Assembly (NCBI GenBank): GCA_020536535.1
Contig: JAHLWZ010000836.1
Coordinates: 25,513 to 89,512, forward strand
DNA: 64,000 nt
Reading direction: 5' to 3'
Origin: Pelomyxa schiedti
Lineage: Eukaryota; Evosea; Pelobiontida; Pelomyxidae
The first letter of the stretch is position 1; the number at the start of each line of letters is the position of its first letter. Positions 22,679-33,401 of the stretch are shown here, piece after piece. Under the pieces are notes generated by a model that was not told the origin of the DNA, searched no databases, and worked only from the letters and a program-made list of their open reading frames with translations. The position numbers and the translations under genes are program-made.

Positions 22679-25600
22679 ATGTATATTGCGGAGATCATCG
22701 TAGAGGGATTCAAGTCGTATGCTCACAGAACCGTGATTGGCAAGTTTGACCCTCTGTTTAATGCAATTACTGGTCTCAATGGATCTGGCAAGAGCAACAT
22801 CTTGGACTCCATTTGCTTCGTGCTGGGGATTTCTCAGCTCTCTCAAGTTTAGTCTTTTTCGCCTCGGGAATATGTTGTGTAGTCTTAGTTATGACATTAC
22901 AGGTTCGAGTAGGATCCCTGCAAGAACTGGTGTTTAAGAAGGGGCAAGCAGGAATTACGAAAGCATCTGTGACTATTGTATTTAATAACGAAGACAAGAA
23001 AACCTCACCTGTTGGCTATGATGAATTCAATTCCATCAGTGTCACCAGACAAGTGGTGATTGGTGGTCGAAACAAGTATCTTATCAATGGCTCTCTTGCC
23101 CAAGCCGGCAAAGTCCTGGTTCATAGCCACCCTTCATTTCACTCTAACTTCTAACTTTTAACACCTAAGTGCAGAACTTCTTTCAATCTGTTCAGGTTAG
23201 TATGAGATTTTTATCTCTTTCATTGACTTGTGTAGTTGAACGTAAACAACCCCCATTTTCTCATTATGCAAGGACGCATTACCAAGGCATCTACAACACT
23301 TCACCCCTTTTTCTCATTCTGGCAGGTAATGAACATGAAACCTCTTGAGATCCTTGGGATGATTGAAGAGGCTGCAGGAACGAGAATGTACGAAACAAAG
23401 AAAAAAGCAACTCTTTGTACAATTGAAAAAAAGGAGAGAAAGGTAGAAGAAATCATCAAGGTGTGAGAGAAAAAACCAAGTGCACTACTGAACAATGAAG
23501 ATTCTTCAAGATGAGATCAGTCCTACTCTTGAAAAACTGCGCACTGAGCGTGACGAGTTTTTAGCATACACTGGAAATCAGACGGTTGTTGACAAGCTAG
23601 AGCGAGTCGTTTTGGCCCATGGATATGCCCAATCTCTGGTATGAGATTTCAACATATACAAAAGATTGACTTAGTAGTAGGAAGTTTTGAAATCGTCAGA
23701 AAAGGCGGAAAAGGAAGTAGCTGAAAGAATAGCTCAGCTTCAAGTTTTAAGAATACCAACTTGTTGTATTATTTACATCACCAAAGGAAACTATATCCTC
23801 CCATGAAAAACAAATTCGCGAAAAGAAGAGCAAAATTGCTTCTCTTACTGATAAGCGCGACAAGGTTTCCAGTAACTAAGGGAAATGTCATCTCAATCCT
23901 AACTTAAAATAGGAACATAATTCACTCCTCAAAAATCTGGAAAAAGAATCTGGTTCTGCATCAGAGCTTGTTGTCAAAGCTAATGTAGCTCTTTCACACA
24001 AACAAGAGGCTCTGCAAGCTGCAAAAAAGGCTTATCAATCCACTCTGGAGGAGATAGCTGCACTTACTCGAGCTCTTACTACAAAAACACGAGAGCACAA
24101 AATAGCCGACGAATTATTAAAGGGTGCTGATGCTACAACTGCCGGTCTCGTAGAAACTCTTCGTATTGTAGAGGCCCAGTATGAGACAAAGAGCATTGGT
24201 GTTAGTGTTGGTTCCAATGCAAAGTCTACTTCAACAGCAGACCCGTTGATGGGTATGTCTTCAATTAGAAGAGCCAAAATAGTTATTGTTTTTTCTTTTC
24301 AGATGCACGGAAAGCTGTTACTGAAGCAACAACGGAAGTTAAGCAGCTTGAAATGGAAGAAAACCATTTGCAGCAACAGCTAAGAGTGAGACATCCAAGC
24401 TCTTTAGTCTGAATTAAAAACCCACCAGGAAAAAAAGAGGAACAACGAGAAGCCAGCCCAAGAAGAAATAGCTCGGTACAATAAACAAATTGACAGACTC
24501 AAAGCTGAGCTGGAAGATCTAAAACAACGGCAACTATCAGTTGGGTTTGACCAAGAAAAATTGGATGAACTTGTCAAAAATCACACCAATTTACAAAGAC
24601 GTGCTGCCGAGTTGAAAGATGTAAAGATCTTTTATGTCTCTCCATGTTTACATTGTATCCAGAAAAAAGACCACCCACCTCCATACTTATCAAGATTGCA
24701 ATTCCTGTACAGTAATCCAACACCAAGCTTCGACCATGGGAAGGTCAAGGGACTTGTAGCCAAGTTGATTGATGTACCCGACCCATCTACAACAACGGCC
24801 GTTGAAACTGTCGCAGGAGGGAGGTTGTACAATGTACGCTTTTTTCCTTTTTACATCAAAACCAAAAACATCTTGAAACAAGGTGGTTGTTGATTCTGAA
24901 AAAACATCATCAGAGCTTATAAAGAACGGCAGACTTCAAGATCGTTACACTTTCATTCCATTGTCCCAGATAAGGGCTTCTAGGCTACCCGATCGGGTAC
25001 CCAAACACTTCAGTTGTTTTCTACTAATCCTACCAGGTTGTGAGCGCTGCTGAATCTGTTGCCGGAAGAGATAATGTTCGACTAGCTTTGTTTCTCGTTC
25101 GATATTCCTCAGAGGTACAGAAAGCTATGGAATATGTCTTTGGTGGAGCCTTTATATGCAAAGGTATGCTCTGTTAGAGATAAAATACGGATTGAGAAAC
25201 CAAACAAGATGACCCATCTGCTAGCAAAGTTGCGTTTTCTCCATCCACTGCAGCAAGGGCAGTTACCTTAGGTGGTGATGTGTATGACCCCCGAGGCACA
25301 CTTACTGGTGTGTATAAACTTCATTTGTTTGACACACTCATTTTCGAAGGTGGCTCGCAACAAAGCGCACATTCCGTTCTCAAAGCAATGTGTGAGCTCA
25401 ACACAGTAAATGAGGAATATGAAGCAGTTACTGGAAATCTAAAAGATGTTTCCATACAGATCACTGGCATTCAGGTTTTTTTTGTTATTCCCTTACTTTT
25501 TATTTATTAATGAGTAACAGGAAGCTGGCAGACAAACTCGTTCAGTAAAAACGGCGCTTGATCTCAAGCAACACGAACTTGAAATTTTAACTGCTCAACT

Positions 25601-27539
25601 ATCCTCCTCACCAGCAGCCCAGGTATTACCATTTTATGTACCGCCATAGTTACCATTTGCAAGGTCATTAAAGAGATTGAAGAGCTTCAACAGAGGGTTG
25701 TGCTGAAACAAGAGGCAATTGCACAAGCAAAAGAGAGACTCGCTAATGCCACCAGGCGGTGTCAAGAGCTACAGGGACAAGAGGGAACGCAATCCACTGG
25801 TTCATCACGAGACGCTGAGTTGAAGAGATTAGAGGTGACAAATCTGTCTAGAGCTGTTATGACTGTACAAAATACTCACAAGCACAGGAGCAAATTCGGC
25901 AGGCAAAGGCAGCCGTGAAAAAAGATGCTAACCAAAGAAAGGAAAAAAAGCAGACTGCAGAGAAGCTCCGTTTAGAGAAAGGTTATTCCATTCACAACTG
26001 TTGGCCTTTCTACAATTCTTAAAACAGAGGGACTAGAGAAGGAACTAGACATCCAGCAGAACCAACAATTGAAACAACTTGAAGAGCAAGTCAGGGTAAG
26101 TGCTGCAGAGCTCAAAGATGTAGAGGAAACGTATGCTGAGGCCAAGGTAGTACAAGCTGACAAGTATCCTTGACTGCTTCTAATGTTCCTTAGGTTAAGA
26201 GGGATCAAGCTAAGGAAGCAGAGGAAGCAAGAAAAAAAGAGATAGAATCTCAGTCCCATAAAATCACCAAGCTTAATCAGGTCCCCACCCAGGCGATACA
26301 CTTCCCTACCTTGGCTTATCCTTTACAGGAATGTGACGAACTATTCTCTCGAAAAAGTGAAGCAGAAATTGATCTAAAGAAACACGAACACTCACGCGAG
26401 AAATGTAGCAAAGCCAAAGAGCAGGCCAGCAAGTACATTCGTGAAAAAGAAAAAAGTCACCCTTGGATAAACTCAGACAAACAGTTTTCATTTGCACATG
26501 TTAACTTATTTAACACTACTTAGTAAATTTGGTCAGAAGGGCGATTATGATTTTAGTCATATTGAAGATGATAAAAGGAAGCTAAAGGAAAAGAAGGCTG
26601 AGCAGGAAGAACTATTCAAGAGGGTGCGCAATGGTTTTTCGCCTGGGAATCACTAACAAATAAAAGTTGAACCGTAAAGTGATGACAATGTATGAATCGA
26701 CAGAAGGTACACTCATCCGGAAGTATGGAAATACTCACAGCCCTTCATGAAGAAAAATACCACGACTTGGTAAAAAAAAGAGAGAAATTGGAAAAAGATA
26801 AGAAATCTATCGAGACCACAATTGCAAATCTCGACTTAAAGAAGAAACAGACTCTGCAAGCCACTTTCAAGAAAGTTGACAAGTAGGATATCAACCCCTT
26901 ACCGTTTGTGATTGCTAAGGCCGTTTTAACAGAGATTTCACCTCTATTTTCTCTTCCCTTCTACCTGGTTCTACTGCAAAGCTGGAGAAAGTTGGGGATA
27001 CTATATTTGAGGGGCTGGAAGTTAAAGTGGCATTCAGAAATGTATGGAAGAGTCTTACCGAGTTATCTGGTGGTCAGCGGTAACTCATCTTTTTCGTCTT
27101 TAATGTGTTTTAACTCGAATTGCAACCACTCAATAGATCACTTCTTGCCTTGTCACTAATCTTGGCTCTTCTGTTATACAAGCCTGCACCAATGTATATC
27201 CTAGGTTATCCGTCTTCCATATCAATGCACGCCCGGAGTTGTCTAACCTCACTACAATCAGATGAAGTTGACGCTGCTCTCGATCCAAGTCACACCCAAA
27301 ACATCGGCAGCATGCTCAAGACCCACTTTGGGCACAGCCAGTTCATAGTGGTGAGCCTCAAAAAGGGCATGTACAACAACGCCAACGTCGTCTTTGAGGC
27401 CAAGTGCATAGACGGAGTCAGCACAGTCAGCCGCAGAACAAACAAAGACGTCGTCGCCACAGGCGCGGACTCTGACGACGAGGACGCCCAGCCCCACGGT
27501 CCCACTTCCAAACGTCCCAGAAAAGGGGGCAGAACATAA
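22679..27539 (+). CDS. SMC2: condensin subunit SMC2
   Basis: The product is an ATPase arm of condensin. ATG 22679 gives [20 protein letters not shown] and the Walker A region [20 protein letters not shown], typical of SMC2. After an intron come [20 protein letters not shown] and [17 protein letters not shown]. The ITKA...[20 protein letters not shown] exon ends the N-terminal head. Two long coiled-coil arms follow (about 23400-24600 and 25500-26900), separated by the hinge (about 24560-25480, with [26 protein letters not shown] and [20 protein letters not shown]-type segments). The C-terminal head shows [20 protein letters not shown], the Walker B exon with [19 protein letters not shown], and [20 protein letters not shown]. 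The stop is TAA at 27539, after a Lys/Arg-rich tail. About twenty introns. Confidence 0.93.
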
Positions 27540-27905
27540 AACCAAAGAAACAACGCCCACCCAAAAGCAGCAGCAGGAGCGCTACTTGCAGCTACACGAC
27601 CAAGTACAGAAGAAAAACAACAGAATTTGATTTCTTTTTTTTACCTTTGGAAGTGTGAAATTTTCTGCCTGCTGAGTGTGTGGCCTTCCTGAATACCTCT
27701 AATAATTATTATCCACGCTAATGTTGACAACAGAACATCGGAGAAAATATTGCAAAGTCGGCACTGCTTGGCAAGAGTAGCAGTTTTTTACTGTTCGTAA
27801 CCGGTGTCGGAGATACTACCAATGAGGAGGTATCTACGAAAGAAAACACCAACCGGAGTAAAAAAAAACCAACTTATTTCTCCTTGCAGTTGACCGATCA
27901 GTTTG
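27540..27905. other. intergenic spacer SMC2 / HDHD5
   Basis: A 366 bp spacer holding the SMC2 3' region and the next promoter. The first 80 bp after the SMC2 stop are Gln/Lys-like CAGCAGCAG-rich sequence, but no frame continues. Nothing else recognised. Confidence 0.5.
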
Positions 27906-29528
27906 ATGGCGAGACTGGAGCCAAGCGCCGTTTCGAAGTTTGGTTTGGCATTGGACCTTGACGGTGAGGTTTTTTTTTTAGTGCTTGGGCAGAAAGTGCC
28001 TCCCCTAATTCTGTTGTTTGTCCGTTGGCAGGAGTTCTTCTTAGGGACGGGGTTCCAATGCCAAGAGTGTTGGAGGCTGTGAGGAGGCTTACAGGACAAA
28101 ACGGTACGACGTCGCGTGTGCCGCTAGTTTTTGTGAGCAACAATGGGGGGTTACCTGAGCGTGATTATGCTAGTGTTTTGTCATCTACATTGCAGTTTAA
28201 CGTGAGTGACCAAAGATACTATCTTAATAGTGAAGGGACAGCTGGGATGGGGATAACTTTTTTTTTTTTTTTTTTTTTCGTTTATTAGATGATACCTGCT
28301 TGGGATTGTTAACATGCAATAACAGGTTCATGAAAATCAAGTTGTACTGTCACACACACCCATGAGAAAACCTGCTGCTGAATTCACCAACAGAAAGGTG
28401 CTTGTTGTGGCTCGAAATGAGGCTGCAACCAAACTTCCTCCAGCCTATGGTTTGACAAAGTTCATTTCTCTGACCGACTTTGCTTGCGCTCACCCACAGT
28501 TGTGGCCTCTGAAGACGTATCCTCCTTTCTTGGCTCACCTAATGGTGCGGTTCCATTTCTTCCACTTGTAGGCTCTGATGAATTAGCCCAGCTGCCTCTT
28601 TGATGAGACACCAGTTGAAGGGATTTTCATTTTTCAAGCACCAGATGATTGGGGAGAGGTTCACACTTCTTTTTCCTTTCCCTAATAACGGAATTTAGGC
28701 CATCCAAATAATCTGCGACTTAGTTCTTGGCAACGGTAGCATAACAACGGTTGCCTCTATTCTTTGGTAGAAGATTCTAATTTTCACTGAACCCAGCCAC
28801 AAGATGTTTCTGGAGTCAAACCGCAGATACCCATTTTTTTGGCAAATCCGGATGTTGTTTATCAAGGGGATCATCATGTACCCCGCTTTACAGTCGGAGC
28901 CTTCCTCATGTGTCTGCGCACAATGTACAAGGTAATACATTGAAACACGTAAATCAATCACTTGTTAAACATACTGCAGTATGCTTCAGGAAGGGATCTT
29001 GAGGTGAAAGTTTATGGCAAACCTGACATATTCACCTATAAATATGTTGAAGAATCTCTTCAACAACAGGTTCCCATTCATAAATAATTTTTTTACCACT
29101 CCACTACTCCTTACTACTCTCCTTCAATCAGGCTGACACTTTGGGACAGAAATTAGAGGTCATTTACGCCATAGGTTTTCTTTACCAAAGGAACTTGTAT
29201 CACTATCAAGTAACCGGCCACATTAGGAGATAACCCATCCTCTGGTATTACCCTCTGTTGAACTGCACATCTGCATTCATAAAAAAAAAACAGACATCCA
29301 AGGGGCTGACAATGCCAGCCTCACTTCCAACTATTCTTGGTTCACAATTCTAACCCGCGGAGGGTGTTTTCACGGTCAAGATAACGATCCCCGCTTCCCG
29401 GCTAAGGTTCTACGTCTCCCTCTCACCAATCCTACCTAATTCACAAATAGGCTGTTGTAACTGACTTCAGTGATGCCCTTTCCCTTGTGTTCCAGAGAGA
29501 ATCTTATTCCCCATCCAAAACAGAATAA
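27906..29528 (+). CDS. HAD-like hydrolase of the HDHD5/CECR5 family
   Basis: The protein belongs to the class IIA HAD phosphatases related to CECR5/HDHD5. ATG 27906 reads MARLEPSAVSKFGLALDLDG. An intron at about 27964-28030 splits motif I, which continues VLLRDGVPMPRVLEAVRRL, giving the DxDGV nucleophile. Motif II follows as PLVFVSNNGGLPERDYASVL. Next come VVLSHTPMRKPAAEF and KVLVVARNEAATKLPPAYGL, then PVEGIFIFQAPDDWGEAIQI and ICDLVLGNGS, closely matching the family's DPxDWxxxxQxxxDxL. Later exons give PIFLANPDVVYQGDHHVPRF, GRDLEVKVYGKPDIFTYKYV and SDIQGADNASLTSNYSW, the last two being motif III/IV (GKP and SDIxGA). TAA at 29528. Substrate is unknown; human HDHD5 is mitochondrial. No obvious targeting peptide is visible. 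Confidence 0.8.
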
Positions 29529-29590
29529 ACGGAAAAACATTGGAAACATAGAAAATTTAAAAAACCTACATCACGGGTTTTCTTTTCTCT

Positions 29591-30484
29591 TCAAACAGTT
29601 TTGATGTACTTAGAAACAAAGGTTCGCACACTCTTGGCAAACAGGGAGAGTCTGGCGTGGTTCTTGGGTGGATGTCTGGGGTCTTTTTCCATTTTGCCAG
29701 TTTTGGCTGAAAACCAAGCAAAGTCCACCATCTCCTTCTGATGTCGGGGTATGCCCTGTTTCCGGTTATGCTTGCCCATGGCTTTTTTGATGGAGTTTCT
29801 GAGCTTGAAATAATGAGTGCCAGGCGGCAAGTTCACAATGAAAACCGGGGTCCTCCGGCCATCTACATTCCGCCTCACGAGGATATAGGGCTTTTCCTTG
29901 TTCAATAAGTCCGCAAACCTGAAGCGGTGTGTGGCTTCCGGTTCCCCAACTTTAAACCTGGACAGTTTGAATTCCTCCTTTAATTCACGCTTGGCAAGGT
30001 TGAACCAGCAAAGCTTTCCTTTCACACGATCACATCGTTCTGCCTTGCCTGCTGCAATATTGTATTCCCCTTTGTATGTCCCTCCACGTTCCTTTCCTAG
30101 CCCCAGCAGAAAGTCTTTTGTAGGAGTAGTAGCAAGCAGGGCAACTCCTGCACCGGCATTTATTTTTGCCTTGGACCGAAGAGCTCTGCACCACTTATGG
30201 GTGCATCCCTTTTCCTTCTTGTGCTTCTTGTCCTTTTTATCCTTTTTGTGCTTGTGCTTGTCCTTGTCCTTGTGCTTTTTGTCCTTCCTGTCCTTTTCCT
30301 TGTCCTTTTTGTCCTTGTCCTTGTGCTTGTGCTTGTGCTTGTGCTTTTTGTCCTTTTTGTCCTTCTTGTCCTTCTTTTTGTTCTTCTTATGCTTCTTGTC
30401 CTTCTCCTTTTTGTTCTTTTTATCTTTCTTTCCCTTATCGTCCTTATCCTTCTCCACTGTAATTTTTTCACTTACATTGTCCAC
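29591..30484 (-). CDS. Lys/His-rich tract plus Nudix-like domain (possibly fused to upstream PARP)
   Basis: An uninterrupted frame. The first 95 residues are almost only Lys, Asp and His (KDKKDKK and HKHKHKHK units). About 200 residues follow with a Nudix-type core: GVALLATTPTKDFLLGLGKE, GTYKGEYNIAAGKAERCD and WFNLAKRELKEEFKLSRF. The G-KAE...REL-EEF spacing matches the Nudix box (Gx5Ex7REUxEExGU) with a short insert, so the protein may hydrolyse a nucleoside diphosphate linked to another moiety. TAA at 29591. The frame has no in-frame ATG at its 5' end: it opens from a GTG at 30484 and runs back to a TAA near 30588. It therefore probably receives an upstream exon. A TACTAAC sequence at about 30512 and candidate acceptors nearby allow joining to the PARP gene in phase. 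Confidence 0.6.
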   Translation of the reverse strand: MDNVSEKITVEKDKDDKGKKDKKNKKEKDKKHKKNKKKDKKDKKDKKHKHKHKHKDKDKKDKEKDRKDKKHKDKDKHKHKKDKKDKKHKKEKGCTHKWCRALRSKAKINAGAGVALLATTPTKDFLLGLGKERGGTYKGEYNIAAGKAERCDRVKGKLCWFNLAKRELKEEFKLSRFKVGEPEATHRFRFADLLNKEKPYILVRRNVDGRRTPVFIVNLPPGTHYFKLRNSIKKAMGKHNRKQGIPRHQKEMVDFAWFSAKTGKMEKDPRHPPKNHARLSLFAKSVRTFVSKYIKTV

Positions 30485-31530
30485 CTTGAGCTTCTTTGTC
30501 TTGGTTTTGCTGTTAGTAACAGGGAAACTAGTAGGAAACCTACTACAGGAGGCAGGACTATTCGGTCCCGTTGCTTTTTATATAAAATAAGATATTCAGG
30601 AAGGGCTAAACGATCCCTGAAGATGGCATATTCTCTCTGTGGGAAGTTAATGTAGAGAAATGTATTATTGTACCTTTCTTTCATGTGGACCCAGTACAGC
30701 AGCATCCAAACCAGAAACATGTGGGTGCCTGTGGTGCCTCAGAGAAAAGTTTCTCTTCTTGCCCTTGTTTTTCGTTGATTGGACTAACGCAACAGAAGAA
30801 GCAAACCAAGATTACGCGAAGTATAAACAGGACCTGTACCCCGAGACGTTTCTTAGCATATCCATCAGCCACAGATACGGACTGTGGAGAGTAAATAACA
30901 ATGATTCAGAGAGGACACAGTATACCGGTGCTGTATAAATTGCCTTTCCAACTTTATGCTTTGGGGAGGAAAATTTAACTTTGAAGCCGTTTTTAATGAT
31001 GGAGCAGACTGGGCAGCGAGCAGAATTACATACCGGTGGTGACGGGTTTTGGTTTTGTTTCTGTATTACCGTTATAGTCATAGGTGCTGAGGTCATATAC
31101 CAGTAAATTACAAATACACCGTGTTCCATGGAACACCCACCTCTTGTGAGCGTGTTCCTTCAATCTTTGGGCACTCTTAATAAATCGCTCTTTAAGCCTC
31201 TGGTTTCTCACCTATTAAGCAAATGCTTCATGTTCAATACGGGTTTGAGGATCATTTTTCAAAAAATTAAGCAGACTAGAGAGTGCGTTGTACGTTTATT
31301 GACTCACCTTGAATACCGCAAGTACTTTCATGTTAGCAGGTGGCCTGTAAGGCCTGTCGTGATGCTTCAATTTTGTACGTCGGCGCCATCCACGCTCCAG
31401 CTTATTCAGTACCCACTCGAGGTGCCGACCACGAACAAGTGTCAAGTATCTGCAATTTTGTCCCTGTGTATTATATTCGTTTCTCTCTTTGTGGCGGTTT
31501 CATTTTTTGACTTACGGGTGGGTCCGCCAT
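30472..31530 (-). CDS. PARP-like ADP-ribosyltransferase
   Basis: ATG 31530 gives MADPP, then a GTAAGT intron to about 31467. The frame continues as NCRYLTLVRGRHLEWVLNKL and PANMKVLAVFK. After an intron at about 31212-31313 the PARP catalytic start appears: VRNQRLKERFIKSAQRLKEH then KRWVFHGTR, with the NAD-binding HGT. The next exons give CNSARCPVCSIIKNGFKVKF and HKVGKAIYTAP, the second catalytic element (G-IY), preceded by paired cysteines. The end has VADGYAKKRLG, FPQREYAIFRDRLALPEYLI and LYKKQRDRI; the Glu of REY sits where PARPs have their catalytic Glu. The C-x4-C-x2-C between HGT and GxxIY occurs in a subgroup of PARP-like proteins of fungi and plants. The frame as read stops at 30472, overlapping the Nudix frame, but splicing may instead lead into it. 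Confidence 0.65.
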
Positions 31531-31662
31531 GTCGTTTGCCAACCGGTTTTTGTTCTGTTGTGGTTTCTACGAAGTTACCAACTTGGCAAGGAAAAGGAAG
31601 AAAAAAAAACCCGAGCCCGCGCGATGTGTTGTTATTTTTTTTCCACTTTTGTAACTTGGAGG

Positions 31663-33300
31663 TCAAGGGCTCCCTTTGGAGGTGTAGGACAAACACCACT
31701 CAATGGAGGCGGACATCGGCGGTGTTTTGACACGTGACAGCACTTGCCTGACGTCATCCCGTTTCAGTCCACAGTCTAAAACCAGCCATTTGACCACCTC
31801 AATCCTATCGCTCTGACAGGTTTCCAGGAGCAGCTGGTTGCCCTTTACTCTGAGGTCGGCATAGACCAGTCCACCACATGAAACCAGCCACTTTGCTGTT
31901 TCAAGTTGCCCATTGCTGCAGGCCTGGGCCAGCGCCTCACAGTGGTTATATCTGGCAAGTTCTGCTGGTGTCTGTCCTATCTTACTGGCAACCCATTTAG
32001 CGGTCTCTATGTCCGCTCTGGCGCAGGATACAACAAAGGAACCTGGCGCGATTGGCATACCACGTGATGTGAGCCACTCTGCAATGTCCAGGTGCTTCCT
32101 TTCACAGCAAAGTTCTAGGGTGTTGGTTCCGATGCAGTGGGTAAACTGGAATTCCCGCTTCGCTGAGGAGAGACCGTAACCTGACAGGGATTGCCGCATT
32201 GGTAGGTCCCACATGTCAACGACCCACTTTAAGAGGTCCAACCTGCCAAACGCACATAGTCCAGGCAGGAGTATATCTACAGCGTAGTCTTGTCCAACAC
32301 GAGCGAAAGTTGCACTAAGCCATTCTGCTATATCCCGATGCCCAAGAAGACAGCTCTGGGCAAAACAAGAGTTGATCCTATTTGGCCCCAGTACAGTTAT
32401 GGAATATGTTGTGGCGAGCCACTTGACAAGTTTCAAGTTTCCGGATTTGCAGGCGCACTGCAGCGCATCACATTCAAAACAGCAGGCCTGCTGGCTCGTG
32501 AGCGAGAACCTAGTTGCAAGCCACTCTACAAGTTCCATTTTGCCTGTTCCACACGCAAGCCTGAAAGCATAGCACAGCCTATCACAAAAGTGTTTTGCAG
32601 CCAGCCCAAAGGTAGCATCCAGCCACTGTATAGCACCCATATGGCCCCCCATGCAAGCCAACTGCAGTGCCATTGTGACTCCATCTCCACTCACAGAACA
32701 CACCCCAGGCCTGTCCAAGAAACTCTCGTCAATATCATCGGAATCACTTGCGGTGGTAGTAGTATTAGCAGGCGCGGTGGCGGGGTCCGGTTTCACCATC
32801 ATGGGACGAGCGAACGTGGACAGCCACCAGCGGGCTCCGGCGACGGAGCCTCGGCTGCAGCACAGCGCGACGGCGCGGGACGTGGGCTCGCGGCCTATGG
32901 CGGGGCACAGGTAGCCCAGCGACTGCAGCGCGGCGTGGAAGGCGGACACGGAGGCGACGTCGCGGAGCAGCAGGGCGCGGGGGCGCCATGGCGGCGGCAG
33001 GGGGCTGCTGCTGCTCCCGGGGACGGGGCTCGGGGGGTCGCCGCCGCTGCTGCAGTAGCGGAACGCGATCCAGTGCGAGCAGCGGAAGCACTCGAGGGAC
33101 GCGCACTCGGCCACGGCGCACAGGGGGCTCCGGCGGCACTGCTCGTCCACAAGGCGCCGCGAGCCCAGAGCCACGAGCGGGAAAAAGGCCTCGGCCGCGA
33201 CCACGCAGTCGCGGGAGGACAACAACCGCCATACGTGGCTCCAAACGATGTGGGATAAACGTACAACATTATCACCAACTCCTGTCTTTTCGGTCGACAT
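31663..33300 (-). CDS. ankyrin-repeat protein, single exon
   Basis: An intronless 545-codon frame from ATG 33300 to the stop at 31663. The N-terminal 60 residues (VVRLSHIVWSHVWRLLSSRD) look like an F-box-type helical start. A GC-rich Pro/Ser/Arg segment follows. From about residue 210 there are repeated 30-33-residue helical pairs such as MALQLACMGGHMGAIQWLDA, AFRLACGTGKMELVEWLATR, ALQCACKSGNLKLVKWLATT and ALAQACSNGQLETAKWLVSC. These are ankyrin repeats of the amoebal type, with a G-h-hEhaKWL core. The design is like the large ankyrin families of amoebae and giant viruses. It is a scaffold or possible E3 adaptor if the F-box guess is right. Lack of introns differs from most neighbours. Confidence 0.75.
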   Translation of the reverse strand: MSTEKTGVGDNVVRLSHIVWSHVWRLLSSRDCVVAAEAFFPLVALGSRRLVDEQCRRSPLCAVAECASLECFRCSHWIAFRYCSSGGDPPSPVPGSSSSPLPPPWRPRALLLRDVASVSAFHAALQSLGYLCPAIGREPTSRAVALCCSRGSVAGARWWLSTFARPMMVKPDPATAPANTTTTASDSDDIDESFLDRPGVCSVSGDGVTMALQLACMGGHMGAIQWLDATFGLAAKHFCDRLCYAFRLACGTGKMELVEWLATRFSLTSQQACCFECDALQCACKSGNLKLVKWLATTYSITVLGPNRINSCFAQSCLLGHRDIAEWLSATFARVGQDYAVDILLPGLCAFGRLDLLKWVVDMWDLPMRQSLSGYGLSSAKREFQFTHCIGTNTLELCCERKHLDIAEWLTSRGMPIAPGSFVVSCARADIETAKWVASKIGQTPAELARYNHCEALAQACSNGQLETAKWLVSCGGLVYADLRVKGNQLLLETCQSDRIEVVKWLVLDCGLKRDDVRQVLSRVKTPPMSASIEWCLSYTSKGSP

Positions 33301-33401
33301 CGTGTTCCCGTAAAAAGAGTCTCTTGTTAAATCTCAAAGAAAGAAAGGGCTCCGCGTTTACTTGTTTGAGTGGAAAAAGTGGCTGGACAAGTCGAGGGTA
33401 A

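Noticed and set aside
29898-30655. Plus-strand Leu/Val/Ser/Phe-rich frames that look like membrane proteins
   Set aside because: Complement of the Lys/His/Asp repeat of the Nudix gene (AAG read as CTT); an artefact of codon complementarity.
32290-33401. Plus-strand frames opposite the ankyrin gene
   Set aside because: Low-complexity reverse complement of an intact single-exon ankyrin gene; no family features.
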